DNA from: Rhodobiaceae bacterium
GTDB lineage: Bacteria; Pseudomonadota; Alphaproteobacteria; Rhizobiales; Tepidamorphaceae
Direction: 5' to 3'
Assembly (NCBI GenBank): GCA_020637855.1
Contig: JACKJR010000001.1
Coordinates: forward strand, 868,001-932,000
Length of the DNA: 64,000 nucleotides
Position numbers and translations under genes: made by a program. Below the pieces are notes generated by a model that searched no databases, was not told the origin of the DNA, and saw nothing but the letters and a program-made list of their open reading frames with translations. Positions 19,027 through 27,804 of this stretch are shown one piece after another. Every line of letters begins with the position of its first letter. Positions within the stretch are counted from its first letter, which is position 1.

Positions 19027-19449
19027 ATGGCGCTGGAACGCACCTTTTCGATCATTAAACCCGACGCGACCAACCGCAACCTGACCGGTGCGATCAACAA
19101 GCTGATCGAGGCCGCAGGCCTGCGTATCGTCGCCCAGAAGCGCATCCGCATGACGCAAGATCAGGCCGAAACCTTCTACGCGGTCCACAAGGAACGCCCG
19201 TTCTTCGGCGAGCTTGTCGAGTTCATGATCTCCGCGCCGGTCGTGGTGCAGGTTCTGGAAGGCGAAGGCGCGATCGCCAGGTATCGCGAAGTCATGGGCG
19301 CCACCAACCCTGAGAACGCCGATGCCGGCACGATCCGCAAGGAATATGCCCTATCGGTCGGCGAGAACTCGGTGCACGGCTCCGACGCGCCGGAAACCGC
19401 CAAGATCGAGATCGCCCAGTTTTTCTCCGGCAACGAAATCGTCGGCTGA
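19027..19449 (+). CDS. ndk: Nucleoside-diphosphate kinase
   Basis: Ndk balances nucleoside triphosphate pools by transferring the gamma phosphate through a phosphohistidine. The 140-aa protein begins MALERTFSIIKPDA and carries the active-site histidine H117 in SVHGSD, at the family's usual position. ATG at 19027 follows AGAGGACGA. An upstream frame extension to 18949 is non-homologous. A hairpin with a GNRA loop follows the stop. Confidence 0.97.
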   Translation: MALERTFSIIKPDATNRNLTGAINKLIEAAGLRIVAQKRIRMTQDQAETFYAVHKERPFFGELVEFMISAPVVVQVLEGEGAIARYREVMGATNPENADAGTIRKEYALSVGENSVHGSDAPETAKIEIAQFFSGNEIVG

Positions 19450-19474
19450 TCTTTCCCTGCCGGACTTGAAATTC

Positions 19475-19504
19475 AACGGCGCTGCCAGCGATGGCGGCGC
19501 CGTT
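19475..19504 (+). terminator. Probable terminator of ndk
   Basis: An inverted repeat AACGGCGC / GCGCCGTT (19475-19482 and 19497-19504) encloses an inner GCCA / TGGC stem closed by a GCGA loop, a GNRA tetraloop. The trailing T-run is short (GTTTGTG), so the call rests on stem strength and position 26 nt after the ndk stop. Confidence 0.6.
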
Positions 19505-19581
19505 TGTGCATGGCCGCCATGACGGCCAATTGAACGCACTGCTTGTGGAAATTACGCGAGGCTGGCGTTAGTCTCGCGGCC

Positions 19582-21723
19582 ATGAACAAGCAGCCCGATA
19601 TCGCCCGTCTGAAATCGACCTGTCCGCATGACTGTCCGTCGGCCTGCGCGCTCGATGTCGAGGTGCTCGACGGTGCGATGATCGGGCGGGTGCGCGGCGC
19701 GAACAGCCAGAGCTACACAGCCGGCGTCATCTGCGCCAAGGTCGCCCGCTATGCCGAGCGCAACCATCATCCCGACAGGCTGCTGAAGCCCTTGCAACGC
19801 GTTGGCGCAAAAGGTGAGGGCAATTTCCGGGAGATTTCCTGGGAGTCCGCCCTCGACGAAGTCGCCGAAGCCTTCATCCGCGCCGAGGAGAAACATGGCA
19901 GCGAGACCGTCTGGCCCTATTTCTATGCCGGAACAATGGGCCAGATTCAGCGTGACGGCATCCATCGCCTGCGTCACCTGAAGCGCTATTCCGGACAGTT
20001 CGACACCATCTGCACCAACATGGCCTGGACCGGCTATATCGCCGGAACGGGGAAACTCGCAGGTCCCGATCCGCGTGAGATGGCGAAGTCCGATTGCGTC
20101 GTGATCTGGGGAACCAACGCGGTCTCCACGCAGGTCAATGTGATGACCCACGCGACGAAGGCCCGCAAGGAACGCGGTGCGAAGATCGTCGTGATCGATG
20201 TCTACATGAACGACACGATGAAGCAGGCCGATCTGGCGTTGTGTCTGAAACCGGGCAGCGACGGGGCCTTGGCATGCGCGGTGATGCACTGCCTGTTCCG
20301 CGATGGCCATGCGGACCGCGAATACATGGCGGAATTCGCCGATTGCCCCGACGAGCTGGAAGCGCACCTGAAAACGCGCGGGCCGGACTGGGCAGCACCC
20401 ATCACGGGTTTGTCGGTTGAGCAGATCGATGCCTTCGCTGCGCTGCTGGGCGAGAGAAAGCGCACCTTCCTGCGCCTCGGTTACGGCTTCACGCGTTCGC
20501 GCAACGGTGCGGTCAACATGCATGCCGCGTCCTGCATCGCGACGGTCATGGGGTCCTGGCCGCTGGAAGGCGGCGGCGCGTTTCACAACAACGGCGCGAT
20601 CTACAATCTCAATAACAACATCACCACCGCAGCTGACCGCCGCGATCCGTCGATCCGCCTGATCGACCAGAGCCGCATAGGTCAGGCGCTGACCGGCGAT
20701 GCCGATGCGTTGTTCGGCGGTCCGCCGGTCACCGCGATGCTGATCCAGAACACCAATCCGGTCTCTGTGGCGCCCGAACAGGCCCTGGTGAAGCAGGGCT
20801 TTGCCCGCGACGACCTGTTCGCCTGCGTGCACGAACAGTTCATGACCGAAACGGCGAAAATGGCCGACATCGTGCTGCCGGCCACCATGTTTACCGAGCA
20901 CGACGACATCTACCGTGGCGGCGGCCATCAGTACCTGTCGCTGGGCCCGAAGCTGATCGACGGCCCCGGCGAGACGCGCGAAAACCATTACGTCCATTGC
21001 GAGCTGATGAAGCGGCTCGGCGTCGAGGATCGCGCCAACGACATGAACGCGCGCGAACTGATTGACGCGATGTTGAAAGCGTCAAAGCGCGGCACGTTCG
21101 AAGAGATCTACGAGCAAGGCTGGATCGATTGTCAGCCGGATTTCGACACTGCGCACTACACGCAAGGCTTCCACTACCACGACGGCAAATTCCGCTTCGC
21201 TCCGGACTGGACGGAGGTGAAGGCGCCCAATAACGGGCCGATGGGGCCTTACGAAGCGCTGCCGAAACTTCCCGACTTCTGGGATGTCACGGAGAATGCC
21301 GATGCCGCTCATCCCTTCCGGCTGGTAACAGCGCCGGCGCGTTCGTTCCTGAACTCTACCTTCAACGAGACGCCGGGGTCGGTGTCGAAAGAGGGCAGGC
21401 CGGAAGTGCTGGTGCATCCCGCCGATGCCGAAGCGCTCAGGATTCGCGACGGCGAAGCAGTCATTCTCGGCAATGTACGCGGTCAGGTCCGCCTGAATGC
21501 GAAGTTTTTCGATGGTGTGTGCAGAGGGATCCTGATCAGCGAAGGCATCTGGCCCAATGATGCCTTCACCGATGGCGCGGGAATCAACACGCTGACCCGT
21601 TCCGACCCTGTCGCACCATATGGCGGTGCGGCTTTTCACGACAATCATGTCTGGGTGCGGCCTGATCCGGCAGTACAGAACAAAGAAACGGCACAAGGAA
21701 AGAACGAGAGTATTCCCGCATGA
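19582..21723 (+). CDS. Molybdopterin oxidoreductase (DMSO reductase superfamily), [4Fe-4S]-type
   Basis: The 713-aa protein has an N-terminal cluster site C14-x3-C18-x3-C22-x28-C51 (in TCPHDCPSAC and GVICAK), the molybdopterin domain (IWGTNAVSTQ) and a C-terminal dinucleotide-binding domain (LNSTFNET, VLVHPADAEAL, ISEGIWP). No twin-arginine signal, so cytoplasmic. I cannot assign the Mo ligand or the substrate. The ATG at 19582 is preferred over an upstream in-frame start at 19543. The TGA overlaps the start of the next small gene by four bases. Confidence 0.85.
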   Translation: MNKQPDIARLKSTCPHDCPSACALDVEVLDGAMIGRVRGANSQSYTAGVICAKVARYAERNHHPDRLLKPLQRVGAKGEGNFREISWESALDEVAEAFIRAEEKHGSETVWPYFYAGTMGQIQRDGIHRLRHLKRYSGQFDTICTNMAWTGYIAGTGKLAGPDPREMAKSDCVVIWGTNAVSTQVNVMTHATKARKERGAKIVVIDVYMNDTMKQADLALCLKPGSDGALACAVMHCLFRDGHADREYMAEFADCPDELEAHLKTRGPDWAAPITGLSVEQIDAFAALLGERKRTFLRLGYGFTRSRNGAVNMHAASCIATVMGSWPLEGGGAFHNNGAIYNLNNNITTAADRRDPSIRLIDQSRIGQALTGDADALFGGPPVTAMLIQNTNPVSVAPEQALVKQGFARDDLFACVHEQFMTETAKMADIVLPATMFTEHDDIYRGGGHQYLSLGPKLIDGPGETRENHYVHCELMKRLGVEDRANDMNARELIDAMLKASKRGTFEEIYEQGWIDCQPDFDTAHYTQGFHYHDGKFRFAPDWTEVKAPNNGPMGPYEALPKLPDFWDVTENADAAHPFRLVTAPARSFLNSTFNETPGSVSKEGRPEVLVHPADAEALRIRDGEAVILGNVRGQVRLNAKFFDGVCRGILISEGIWPNDAFTDGAGINTLTRSDPVAPYGGAAFHDNHVWVRPDPAVQNKETAQGKNESIPA

Positions 21724-22019
21724 TGATCACTCGTATCATTCTGACTGCCGCGGTTGCGGCATTCGCATTCGCACCCACGATGAGCTTTGCCGACCCGGCC
21801 CCGCGAGAGAAGGCTCGTCTCGTCATGCTCGATCAGTGCGTCGAAAGCTCATCGACGCGTGGCAACCTGTTCGAGGAGTTCGCAAAGTCCTGCCGCTGCG
21901 CCTCAAGCCGGACGGCGAAGAAGCTCTCCGACAAAGAGGTCGCATCGGTCGTTTCGGCTGGAAAGCTGAGCGGTTCGGCGTCGCGTGTGTGGAACGAGCA
22001 GATGAAAGCCTGCAAGTAA
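21720..22019 (+). CDS. Small secreted protein with four cysteines
   Basis: I do not recognise this 99-aa protein. It has a signal peptide (RIILTAAVAAFAFAPTMSFA, cleavage before DPAP) and a short charged mature part with C40, C58, C60 and C98. There is no CxxCH, so it is not a c-type cytochrome. The ATG at 21720 overlaps the molybdoenzyme stop (ATGA), so the two are translationally coupled; ATG at 21723 is an alternative one codon later. It converges on purN with a 17-nt gap. Confidence 0.65.
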   Translation: MMITRIILTAAVAAFAFAPTMSFADPAPREKARLVMLDQCVESSSTRGNLFEEFAKSCRCASSRTAKKLSDKEVASVVSAGKLSGSASRVWNEQMKACK

Positions 22020-22036
22020 TCAGGGTACTTTGTAAA

Positions 22037-22693
22037 TCAGGCTCGAGAGGGCAGCGAGAAGATCGCCGTGTCCATGCTCGCCGCATCCCCTGAAAAGACG
22101 ATCCGTTCACTGACAACGCGCGCCTGGCCCGACGCATAAAGGGCAAGTGCGCGCGGATAAAGGATGTGCTCTGCCTCCAGAACGCGGGCACCCAGTGCGT
22201 CTTCGGTGTCGTCCGGCAGAACCGGAACCGCGGCCTGCGCGATGATGGGGCCGGTATCCATTTCGGGGCGCACCACATGCACCGTGCAGCCTGCGATGCG
22301 AACGCCTGCATCGAGAACGCGCTTGTGCGTATTCAATCCCTTGAAGGAAGGCAGGAGCGAGGGATGGATGTTGATCATCCGGTCGCTCCATTGAGCGATG
22401 AACCCATCGGTCAGAATGCGCATGAAGCCGGCAAGGCAGACGAGTTCGATATTGTGTTCATCCAGAACCGCCTGCATCGCCGCATCGAAGTCTTCACGGG
22501 TCTCAAAAGCCTTGTGATCGACAACGGCGGTTTCGATATCGGCTGCGCGGGCGCGCTCAAGCCCGCCGGCATCCGGGCGGTTGGAGAGCACGAGTTCTAT
22601 CCGTGCCGGATAATCCGGCGCCATGGCGGCTGCGATCAGCGACGACATGTTGCTGCCGCGTCCGGAAATCAGGATCGCCGTGCGTTTGGGCAT
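22037..22693 (-). CDS. purN: Phosphoribosylglycinamide formyltransferase PurN
   Basis: PurN transfers a formyl group from 10-formyl-THF to GAR in the third step of purine synthesis. The 218-aa product has the start TAILISGRGSNMSSL and the catalytic region NIHPSLLPSFKGLNTH with the conserved Asn/His, followed by GCTVHVV and D-GPII. It begins where purM ends (TGATG, one shared base), so the two are coupled. Confidence 0.97.
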   Translation of the reverse strand: MPKRTAILISGRGSNMSSLIAAAMAPDYPARIELVLSNRPDAGGLERARAADIETAVVDHKAFETREDFDAAMQAVLDEHNIELVCLAGFMRILTDGFIAQWSDRMINIHPSLLPSFKGLNTHKRVLDAGVRIAGCTVHVVRPEMDTGPIIAQAAVPVLPDDTEDALGARVLEAEHILYPRALALYASGQARVVSERIVFSGDAASMDTAIFSLPSRA

Positions 22694-23784
22694 CAGGCTA
22701 CACCGGTTGAAAGGAACTCCAGGGTGCCACTATAGCGCACTTCGGGTGCCGCGCTGGTGTTGTCGGTCAGTTCGCCGATAACGTAGGCGTCTTCTCCGCT
22801 TGCCCGCAATCCGGCGCAAACATCGTCGGTGCTGCCAGGCTCGACGATTACGACCATGCCGACGCCGCAATTGAACGTGCGCAGCATTTCGGCCTCTTCG
22901 ATATTGCCGGCTTCTGCCAGCCAGCCGAAGACGGGAAGCGCGGAAATGGCACTCAGATCGATTTGCGCATCGACGCCGTCCGGCAGCACGCGCGGAAGGT
23001 TCTCCGTCAACCCACCGCCCGTGATGTGGGCAAGCCCCTTGATGTGCGCGCCGGCGCGGATCGCGGCCAGTAGCGACTGCACATAGATCTGGGTGGGTTC
23101 CATGAGCGCACGGCCCAGCGACGTATGCGGCGCGAATGGCGCAGGCGTATCCCACGATAGCCCCTCGCGCTCGACGATGCGGCGCACGAGCGAGAACCCG
23201 TTGGAATGAACGCCGGAGGAGGCGAGCGCGATCAGCTTGTCACCGGGTTCGATGTTATGCGCGGGAAGCAGCTTGCCGCGTTCTACCGCACCAAGCGCGA
23301 AACCGGCCAGATCGTAATCGCCATGCGCATAAAGCCCCGGCATCTCCGCGGTTTCACCGCCGATCAGCGCACAGCCTGCCTGCTTGCAGCCGGCAGCGAT
23401 CCCCGCGATCACTTCGCGCGCGGCGACGACGTCGAGGCTGCCCGTTGCATAGTAATCGAGAAACAGCAGTGGTTCGGCGCCCTGGACGACGAGGTCGTTG
23501 ACACACATGGCGACGAGGTCGATGCCGACGGAATCGTGGATGCCGGTTTCGATCGCCACCTTGACCTTGGTGCCGACGCCGTCATTGGCGGCAACCAGCA
23601 GCGGATCGGTGTAGCCGGCCGCCTTCAGGTCGAAGACGCCGCCGAAACCGCCGATCGTGCCGTCCGCGCCGGGGCGGCGCGTGGCGCGGACAAGCGGCTT
23701 GATTGCATCGACGAGAGAATTGCCCTTGTCGACATCAACGCCGGCTTGCGCATAGCTCAGTCCGGGACGGCTGTTCTTGCTCAT
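22693..23784 (-). CDS. purM: Phosphoribosylformylglycinamidine cyclo-ligase PurM
   Basis: PurM closes the imidazole ring to make AIR, using ATP. The 363-aa protein begins SYAQAGVDVDKGNSLVD, with GTKVKVA, the ATP-site GGETAEMPG and GLAHITGGGLTENLPR. It is the first gene of purMN. Divergent from the DUF2066 gene across about 150 nt, a gene order seen in related rhizobia. Confidence 0.97.
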   Translation of the reverse strand: MSKNSRPGLSYAQAGVDVDKGNSLVDAIKPLVRATRRPGADGTIGGFGGVFDLKAAGYTDPLLVAANDGVGTKVKVAIETGIHDSVGIDLVAMCVNDLVVQGAEPLLFLDYYATGSLDVVAAREVIAGIAAGCKQAGCALIGGETAEMPGLYAHGDYDLAGFALGAVERGKLLPAHNIEPGDKLIALASSGVHSNGFSLVRRIVEREGLSWDTPAPFAPHTSLGRALMEPTQIYVQSLLAAIRAGAHIKGLAHITGGGLTENLPRVLPDGVDAQIDLSAISALPVFGWLAEAGNIEEAEMLRTFNCGVGMVVIVEPGSTDDVCAGLRASGEDAYVIGELTDNTSAAPEVRYSGTLEFLSTGVA

Positions 23785-23933
23785 GATGAATTCCGAAATA
23801 TGGGGGCAACTGATTTCATCTGAACAAAACAGCCGATAAACGCAAGGCTTACGGTGGGTTTTCCTGCGTTAATCCATTGTCAGGGCGCGTGAGCGAAACT
23901 TGGTGAACGCTTCCTTTACGCTGATTGTTCCCG

Positions 23934-25232
23934 ATGGCCATCGCAATGAAACATGCTTTCCCGACCGGGCTGACGTTCGTCCTGCTCATTTTCCTGTCGT
24001 GCCTTAACGTGCCGCACGCCGCGGCGTGGGGCAGGGACGTGTACACCGTCAGCGGCCTGGAGGCCGAGCGGATGGCCGGCGATGCGGTTTCCGCGAAACA
24101 GCAGGCGCTCGATCACGTCTACAAGGAAGCATTGTCGCAGTTGTTCGCGCGGCTGGCACGCTCCGGCGATATCACGCGTTTGCCGGTGCCGACCCGCTCG
24201 CGGGCCGAAGCCCTGATGGCCTCATTCAACGTGGTCTCCGAGCAGGCAGGTGCAACCCGTTATTCGATCAAGGCTTCGGTGACCTTCGACCGTGACCGCA
24301 TTGCCGAGCTGTTCTATCGCTCCGGTGTGCGCATATACGACAAGCCCGGTCCCCTGGTGCTGATCATTCCGGTCCATGTGACGGCAGGCGGTGTTGCGCT
24401 CTATGACGACGCGCCGGAATGGAACGAGGCGGTGTCTTCGGCCATACGCACGCCCTGGCTGATGGCGTTCAAACTCGCATCAGGCTCGATGCAGGACAGG
24501 TTGGAATCAGCAGAGCATCTGCAGGCGCTGGACCGGGTTTCGCTTGACTATCTGCGTGTGCGTCATTCGGCGCAAGGCGCGATGATCGCCGAATTCACCG
24601 ATGCGACGGACGGGTCTCCGGCGCGCTTTCGCCTGGCTGGCGACAGCGGTGCAGGGCGCTTTGAACAAACAAGGCTGATCGCTCCCGATATCGACGATCC
24701 GCTCGCTTTTGCGGCCGGTCTCATTTCTCAGTGGCTTGACGATCACTGGAAACAGATGCAGTCGCACGGGCCTTCGGCTGGCGTTTTGATCAATGGCGTC
24801 CCTATGGTTCCGGCCGAGACGCAACGCATGACACCGGAATTGATCAGTGCAAAAGAGCATCAAGCAATGCCGCAGTTGCGCCTGGCAGCCGCGCAATCCC
24901 AGCCAGACAGGCCCGCGGCAGAGGAAACGGCATCGCCGCAAGACGCTCGGAGTACGCCAAAAGCAACAGGCGCGGTGGTACAGGAGCCCGGCAATGGCGT
25001 CTCGCAGATCACCTTTGAAGTGGCTGGAACGGTCGATCAGTTGTCTATCGGGCGAAAGCTTGCGCGTGCAAAGCCGGTGACGGCGTTCGAATTGCACGCA
25101 GATGGAACTGCACAGCAGGTTGTGCTTTGGTACCGGAAAGATCGTGAGACGCTATTCAGGGCTTTGTCGGATAACGGTCTTGTGGTTGAACACAACCTTG
25201 CTTCGAACAACTGGCGCATCACGTTTCGATAA
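23934..25232 (+). CDS. DUF2066 domain-containing exported protein
   Basis: The function of this family is not known. The product has an N-terminal signal segment (FPTGLTFVLLIFLSCLNV, cleavage near HAAA) and a DUF2066-like core (DVYTVSGLEAERMAGDAVSA, then ARLARSGDITRLPVP). The C-terminal third, after about residue 300, is low in conservation and Ala/Pro/Gln-rich before a final WYRKDRETLFRAL segment. ATGs at 23934 and 23946 are both possible; a TTG at 23925 is not needed. It heads the group ending with ppx. Confidence 0.75.
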   Translation: MAIAMKHAFPTGLTFVLLIFLSCLNVPHAAAWGRDVYTVSGLEAERMAGDAVSAKQQALDHVYKEALSQLFARLARSGDITRLPVPTRSRAEALMASFNVVSEQAGATRYSIKASVTFDRDRIAELFYRSGVRIYDKPGPLVLIIPVHVTAGGVALYDDAPEWNEAVSSAIRTPWLMAFKLASGSMQDRLESAEHLQALDRVSLDYLRVRHSAQGAMIAEFTDATDGSPARFRLAGDSGAGRFEQTRLIAPDIDDPLAFAAGLISQWLDDHWKQMQSHGPSAGVLINGVPMVPAETQRMTPELISAKEHQAMPQLRLAAAQSQPDRPAAEETASPQDARSTPKATGAVVQEPGNGVSQITFEVAGTVDQLSIGRKLARAKPVTAFELHADGTAQQVVLWYRKDRETLFRALSDNGLVVEHNLASNNWRITFR

Positions 25233-25280
25233 GAGGCTGCAAAGCGCCTGGTCCTGTAAACCCGCGGCGCCAACCGACGC

Positions 25281-25826
25281 ATGACGATACCAAATATCAT
25301 CACGATCCTGCGCCTGGTTACGGTGCCGCTGATTATCTACAGCGTCATTCTGGGCTGGCATGTTCTGGCGTTCTGGCTGTTCATCAGTGCCGGAATTTCC
25401 GATGCAATCGATGGGTTCATTGCCAAGCGCTACAATCAGAGAAGCGAATTGGGGGCCTATCTCGACCCGCTTGCCGACAAGGCGCTCATCGTAAGCTTGT
25501 TCGTGGCGCTCGGCATACAGGGTCAAATCCCCATTTGGCTGACCATCCTTGTCGTCAGCCGCGATATTTTCATTCTGTGTGGCATTGGCGTTGCCGCCCT
25601 GATGGGCAATCCCATAGACATCGATCCGCTGAAGATTTCAAAGGTCAACACGGCATTTCAGATCACACTCGTTTGCATGGTCCTGGCAGCGATTGCCTTT
25701 GAAATATCCGCCGGGCCGCTGATAAAAGCGGGGACGTTGATAGTAGCGGGCCTGACAATTGCCTCGGCGATCGCCTATCTGTTGACCTGGATTCGCCACT
25801 TGTCTGATCCTGACGAGACCGGCTGA
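25281..25826 (+). CDS. CDP-alcohol phosphatidyltransferase family protein
   Basis: These membrane enzymes swap CMP on a CDP-lipid for an alcohol to make phospholipid head groups. The 181-aa protein has the full motif D41-x2-D44-G45-x2-A48-K49-x8-G58-x3-D62-x3-D66, with K49 in place of the usual Arg. Five to six hydrophobic helices cover the rest. A PgsA-like or cardiolipin-type role is possible but the alcohol is not known. It follows DUF2066 by 48 nt. Confidence 0.85.
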   Translation: MTIPNIITILRLVTVPLIIYSVILGWHVLAFWLFISAGISDAIDGFIAKRYNQRSELGAYLDPLADKALIVSLFVALGIQGQIPIWLTILVVSRDIFILCGIGVAALMGNPIDIDPLKISKVNTAFQITLVCMVLAAIAFEISAGPLIKAGTLIVAGLTIASAIAYLLTWIRHLSDPDETG

Positions 25827-25864
25827 GCGCGGTTTGTACGACGCCCGAGAGGACGGCACCCGAA

Positions 25865-26947
25865 TTGACCTTGAACCAGCAATTGCGATTCTGGGTTATT
25901 GCTCTGGCGGCAGTGCTGGCGCTTCTTTGGCTGTTCGCCGACATTCTGCTGCCGTTCGTCGCCGGAATGGCGCTCGCCTATCTTCTCGATCCGGTGGCGG
26001 ACAGGCTGGAGCGGATGGGCTTGCCACGGCTTGCGGCAACGCTGCTCATTCTGGCTGTTTTCACGGTGATTTTCATTGTCGCCGTGGTCGCGCTCGTACC
26101 TGTCCTTGCCAGTCAGCTCGACGCACTCATTTTGCGGTTCCCTGAATATGCGGACCGCCTGAAGACCTTGTTCGACCGCTGGTCGCAGGGTTGGCTCGGG
26201 CGGATCCTTCATGACGGAACCTCGGGAATAGAAAGCAATATCGGCACGATCCTGCAGAACCTTGCAGCCTGGTTCGGGACCTTCATGAAGTCGTTGCTCA
26301 ATGGCGGCCTGGCCGTGGTCAACATGGTGGCGCTGTTTGTCGTTACGCCGGTCGTTGCCTTCTACATGCTGGTCGACTGGGACAACATGATCGCCCGCCT
26401 CGATGATCTGCTGCCGCGCGACCACAAGCAGACCGTGCGCGAGATCATGTCGCAGATCGATGAAGCTCTCGCCGGATTTATCCGCGGCCAGACCATGGTT
26501 TGCCTGATCCTGGGCGGGTTCTACGCGATTGGCCTGACGACGATCGGATTGAATTTCGGCCTGCTGATCGGACTTGGAGCCGGATTGATCAGTTTTGTTC
26601 CCTATGTCGGCTCGATCAGCGGCTTCTTGGTGGCCATCAGCGTCGCGTTGGTGCAGTTCTGGCCAGACTGGACTTACGTTGCGGCGACTGCGGTCGTGTT
26701 CATTGTCGGCCAGACGATTGAAGGCAACATCCTCCAGCCCAAGCTCGTTGGCGGGCATGTCGGGTTGCACCCGGTGTGGCTGATGTTCGCGCTGTTTGCC
26801 TTCGGCTACCTGTTCGGCTTCGTTGGAATGTTGCTGGCGGTTCCGGTCGCTGCGGCAATCGGTGTCGTCGCGCGTTTCGCGGTCGGCAAATACCTGCAAA
26901 GTCCTCTATATCATGGGACGGCCGGTCCGCAGGACAGCGAAGACTGA
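25865..26947 (+). CDS. AI-2E family transporter (PerM/TqsA-like)
   Basis: Members are seven- to eight-TM inner-membrane proteins; some export autoinducer-2 or act as Na+/H+ antiporters. The 360-aa product has N-terminal TM helices, a soluble middle, and the conserved C-terminal block with FVPYVGSISG and EGNILQPKLVGGHVGLHPVWL. The start is a TTG at 25865, with another TTG two codons later; no ATG is near. It sits between the phosphatidyltransferase and hdaA. Confidence 0.85.
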   Translation: MTLNQQLRFWVIALAAVLALLWLFADILLPFVAGMALAYLLDPVADRLERMGLPRLAATLLILAVFTVIFIVAVVALVPVLASQLDALILRFPEYADRLKTLFDRWSQGWLGRILHDGTSGIESNIGTILQNLAAWFGTFMKSLLNGGLAVVNMVALFVVTPVVAFYMLVDWDNMIARLDDLLPRDHKQTVREIMSQIDEALAGFIRGQTMVCLILGGFYAIGLTTIGLNFGLLIGLGAGLISFVPYVGSISGFLVAISVALVQFWPDWTYVAATAVVFIVGQTIEGNILQPKLVGGHVGLHPVWLMFALFAFGYLFGFVGMLLAVPVAAAIGVVARFAVGKYLQSPLYHGTAGPQDSED

Positions 26948-26953
26948 TCGCGA

Positions 26954-27637
26954 ATGCCCGCCGGAAATTCGAACCAGCTTTCCTTCGATCTTGCCTTCCG
27001 TCCAGCCATGGAACGGGAGGACTTCCTCGTCAGCGAGTGCAATGCGACAGCCGTCGGGGCGGTAGACCGCTTCGAGACCTTGTCTCCGCCGATACTGGTG
27101 ATCGTGGGTCCGGCAGGTGCCGGCAAGACCCACTTGTCCGAGGTCTGGCGCAAGTCGAGCAATGCGGTGCGCGCCGATGCCAGCTCATTTGATGAAGAAG
27201 CCGCCGCTCGTATGCTGGCTGCCGGTGCCGGGATCATCGAGGACATGCCGGGAGACACCGGAATGCGGGACGAGGGGGCGCTGTTTCATGCCCTCAACGC
27301 TGCCGTCCAGCAGCGCATCCGGCTTTTGCTGACTTCCCGGACGCCGCCGCCGGCGTGGGGGCTGGCAACGCAGGACGTCAGCACGCGCTTGCGTCTGGCG
27401 AGCGTCGTGACAATCGGGCTTCCCGATGATGCGCTCTTTGCAGCCCTGATCATGAAGCTGATGGCCGATCGGCAAATGACGGTTGCCGCCAACGCGCTGC
27501 GTTACGCTGTTCCCCGGCTGGAGCGTAGCTTCGAGGCGGCGGAGCGCTTTGTCGCCGCCGTAGAGCGCAAAAGCGTCGAGAGACGCAGGACGGTAACTCT
27601 CGGGATCGTTCGTGAGGTCATTGCCGGGGAAGATTGA
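26954..27637 (+). CDS. hdaA: DnaA regulatory inactivator HdaA
   Basis: HdaA, with the sliding clamp, promotes ATP hydrolysis on DnaA and so limits re-initiation. The 227-aa protein has a clamp-binding-like motif QLSFDL at 8-13, Walker A GPAGAGKT at 52-59, and the short AAA+ core of DnaA without its DNA-binding domain. It starts 6 nt after the AI-2E gene, so the two are co-transcribed. Known function is from Caulobacter and E. coli Hda. Confidence 0.92.
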   Translation: MPAGNSNQLSFDLAFRPAMEREDFLVSECNATAVGAVDRFETLSPPILVIVGPAGAGKTHLSEVWRKSSNAVRADASSFDEEAAARMLAAGAGIIEDMPGDTGMRDEGALFHALNAAVQQRIRLLLTSRTPPPAWGLATQDVSTRLRLASVVTIGLPDDALFAALIMKLMADRQMTVAANALRYAVPRLERSFEAAERFVAAVERKSVERRRTVTLGIVREVIAGED

Positions 27638-27673
27638 GATCGGTTGAGGCGGTGGGCGCCTCGTGGACATGCA

Positions 27674-27700
27674 CTGGTGGACACTCAATTGTCACACCAG
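27674..27700 (+). other. Imperfect inverted repeat between hdaA and ppk1
   Basis: CTGGTG-GACA (27674-27683) and TGTC-A-CACCAG (27690-27700) form an imperfect stem with one bulge and a six-base loop. It could be an attenuator, operator or weak terminator for hdaA; there is no U-tract. Confidence 0.4.
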
Positions 27701-27742
27701 GCGAATAAATCTATGAATCCATGTGCTGCGGCAGGAGGTTTG

Positions 27743-27796
27743 ATGCAAACCCGCTCTGCCGGGATCGCGCTGTTCCCTTCATTCAATGCAGGCTGA
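27743..27796 (+). CDS. Possible 17-codon leader peptide before ppk1
   Basis: A strong AGGAGG at 27733-27738 is followed four bases later by ATG, opening a 17-codon frame (MQTRSAGIALFPSFNAG) that ends with TGA at 27794-27796. The ppk1 ATG follows eight bases after this stop and has no clear ribosome site of its own. So the AGGAGG seems to serve the leader, and ppk1 may be translated by coupling. The ppk1 frame has no start codon at a suitable distance from the AGGAGG. Product function unknown. Confidence 0.4.
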   Translation: MQTRSAGIALFPSFNAG

Positions 27797-27804
27797 ATCA
27801 CCCG

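Noticed and set aside
18028..19188. 386-codon open frame antisense to oxyR and ndk
   Set aside because: It spans two well-identified genes and their gap; no domain, no ribosome site.
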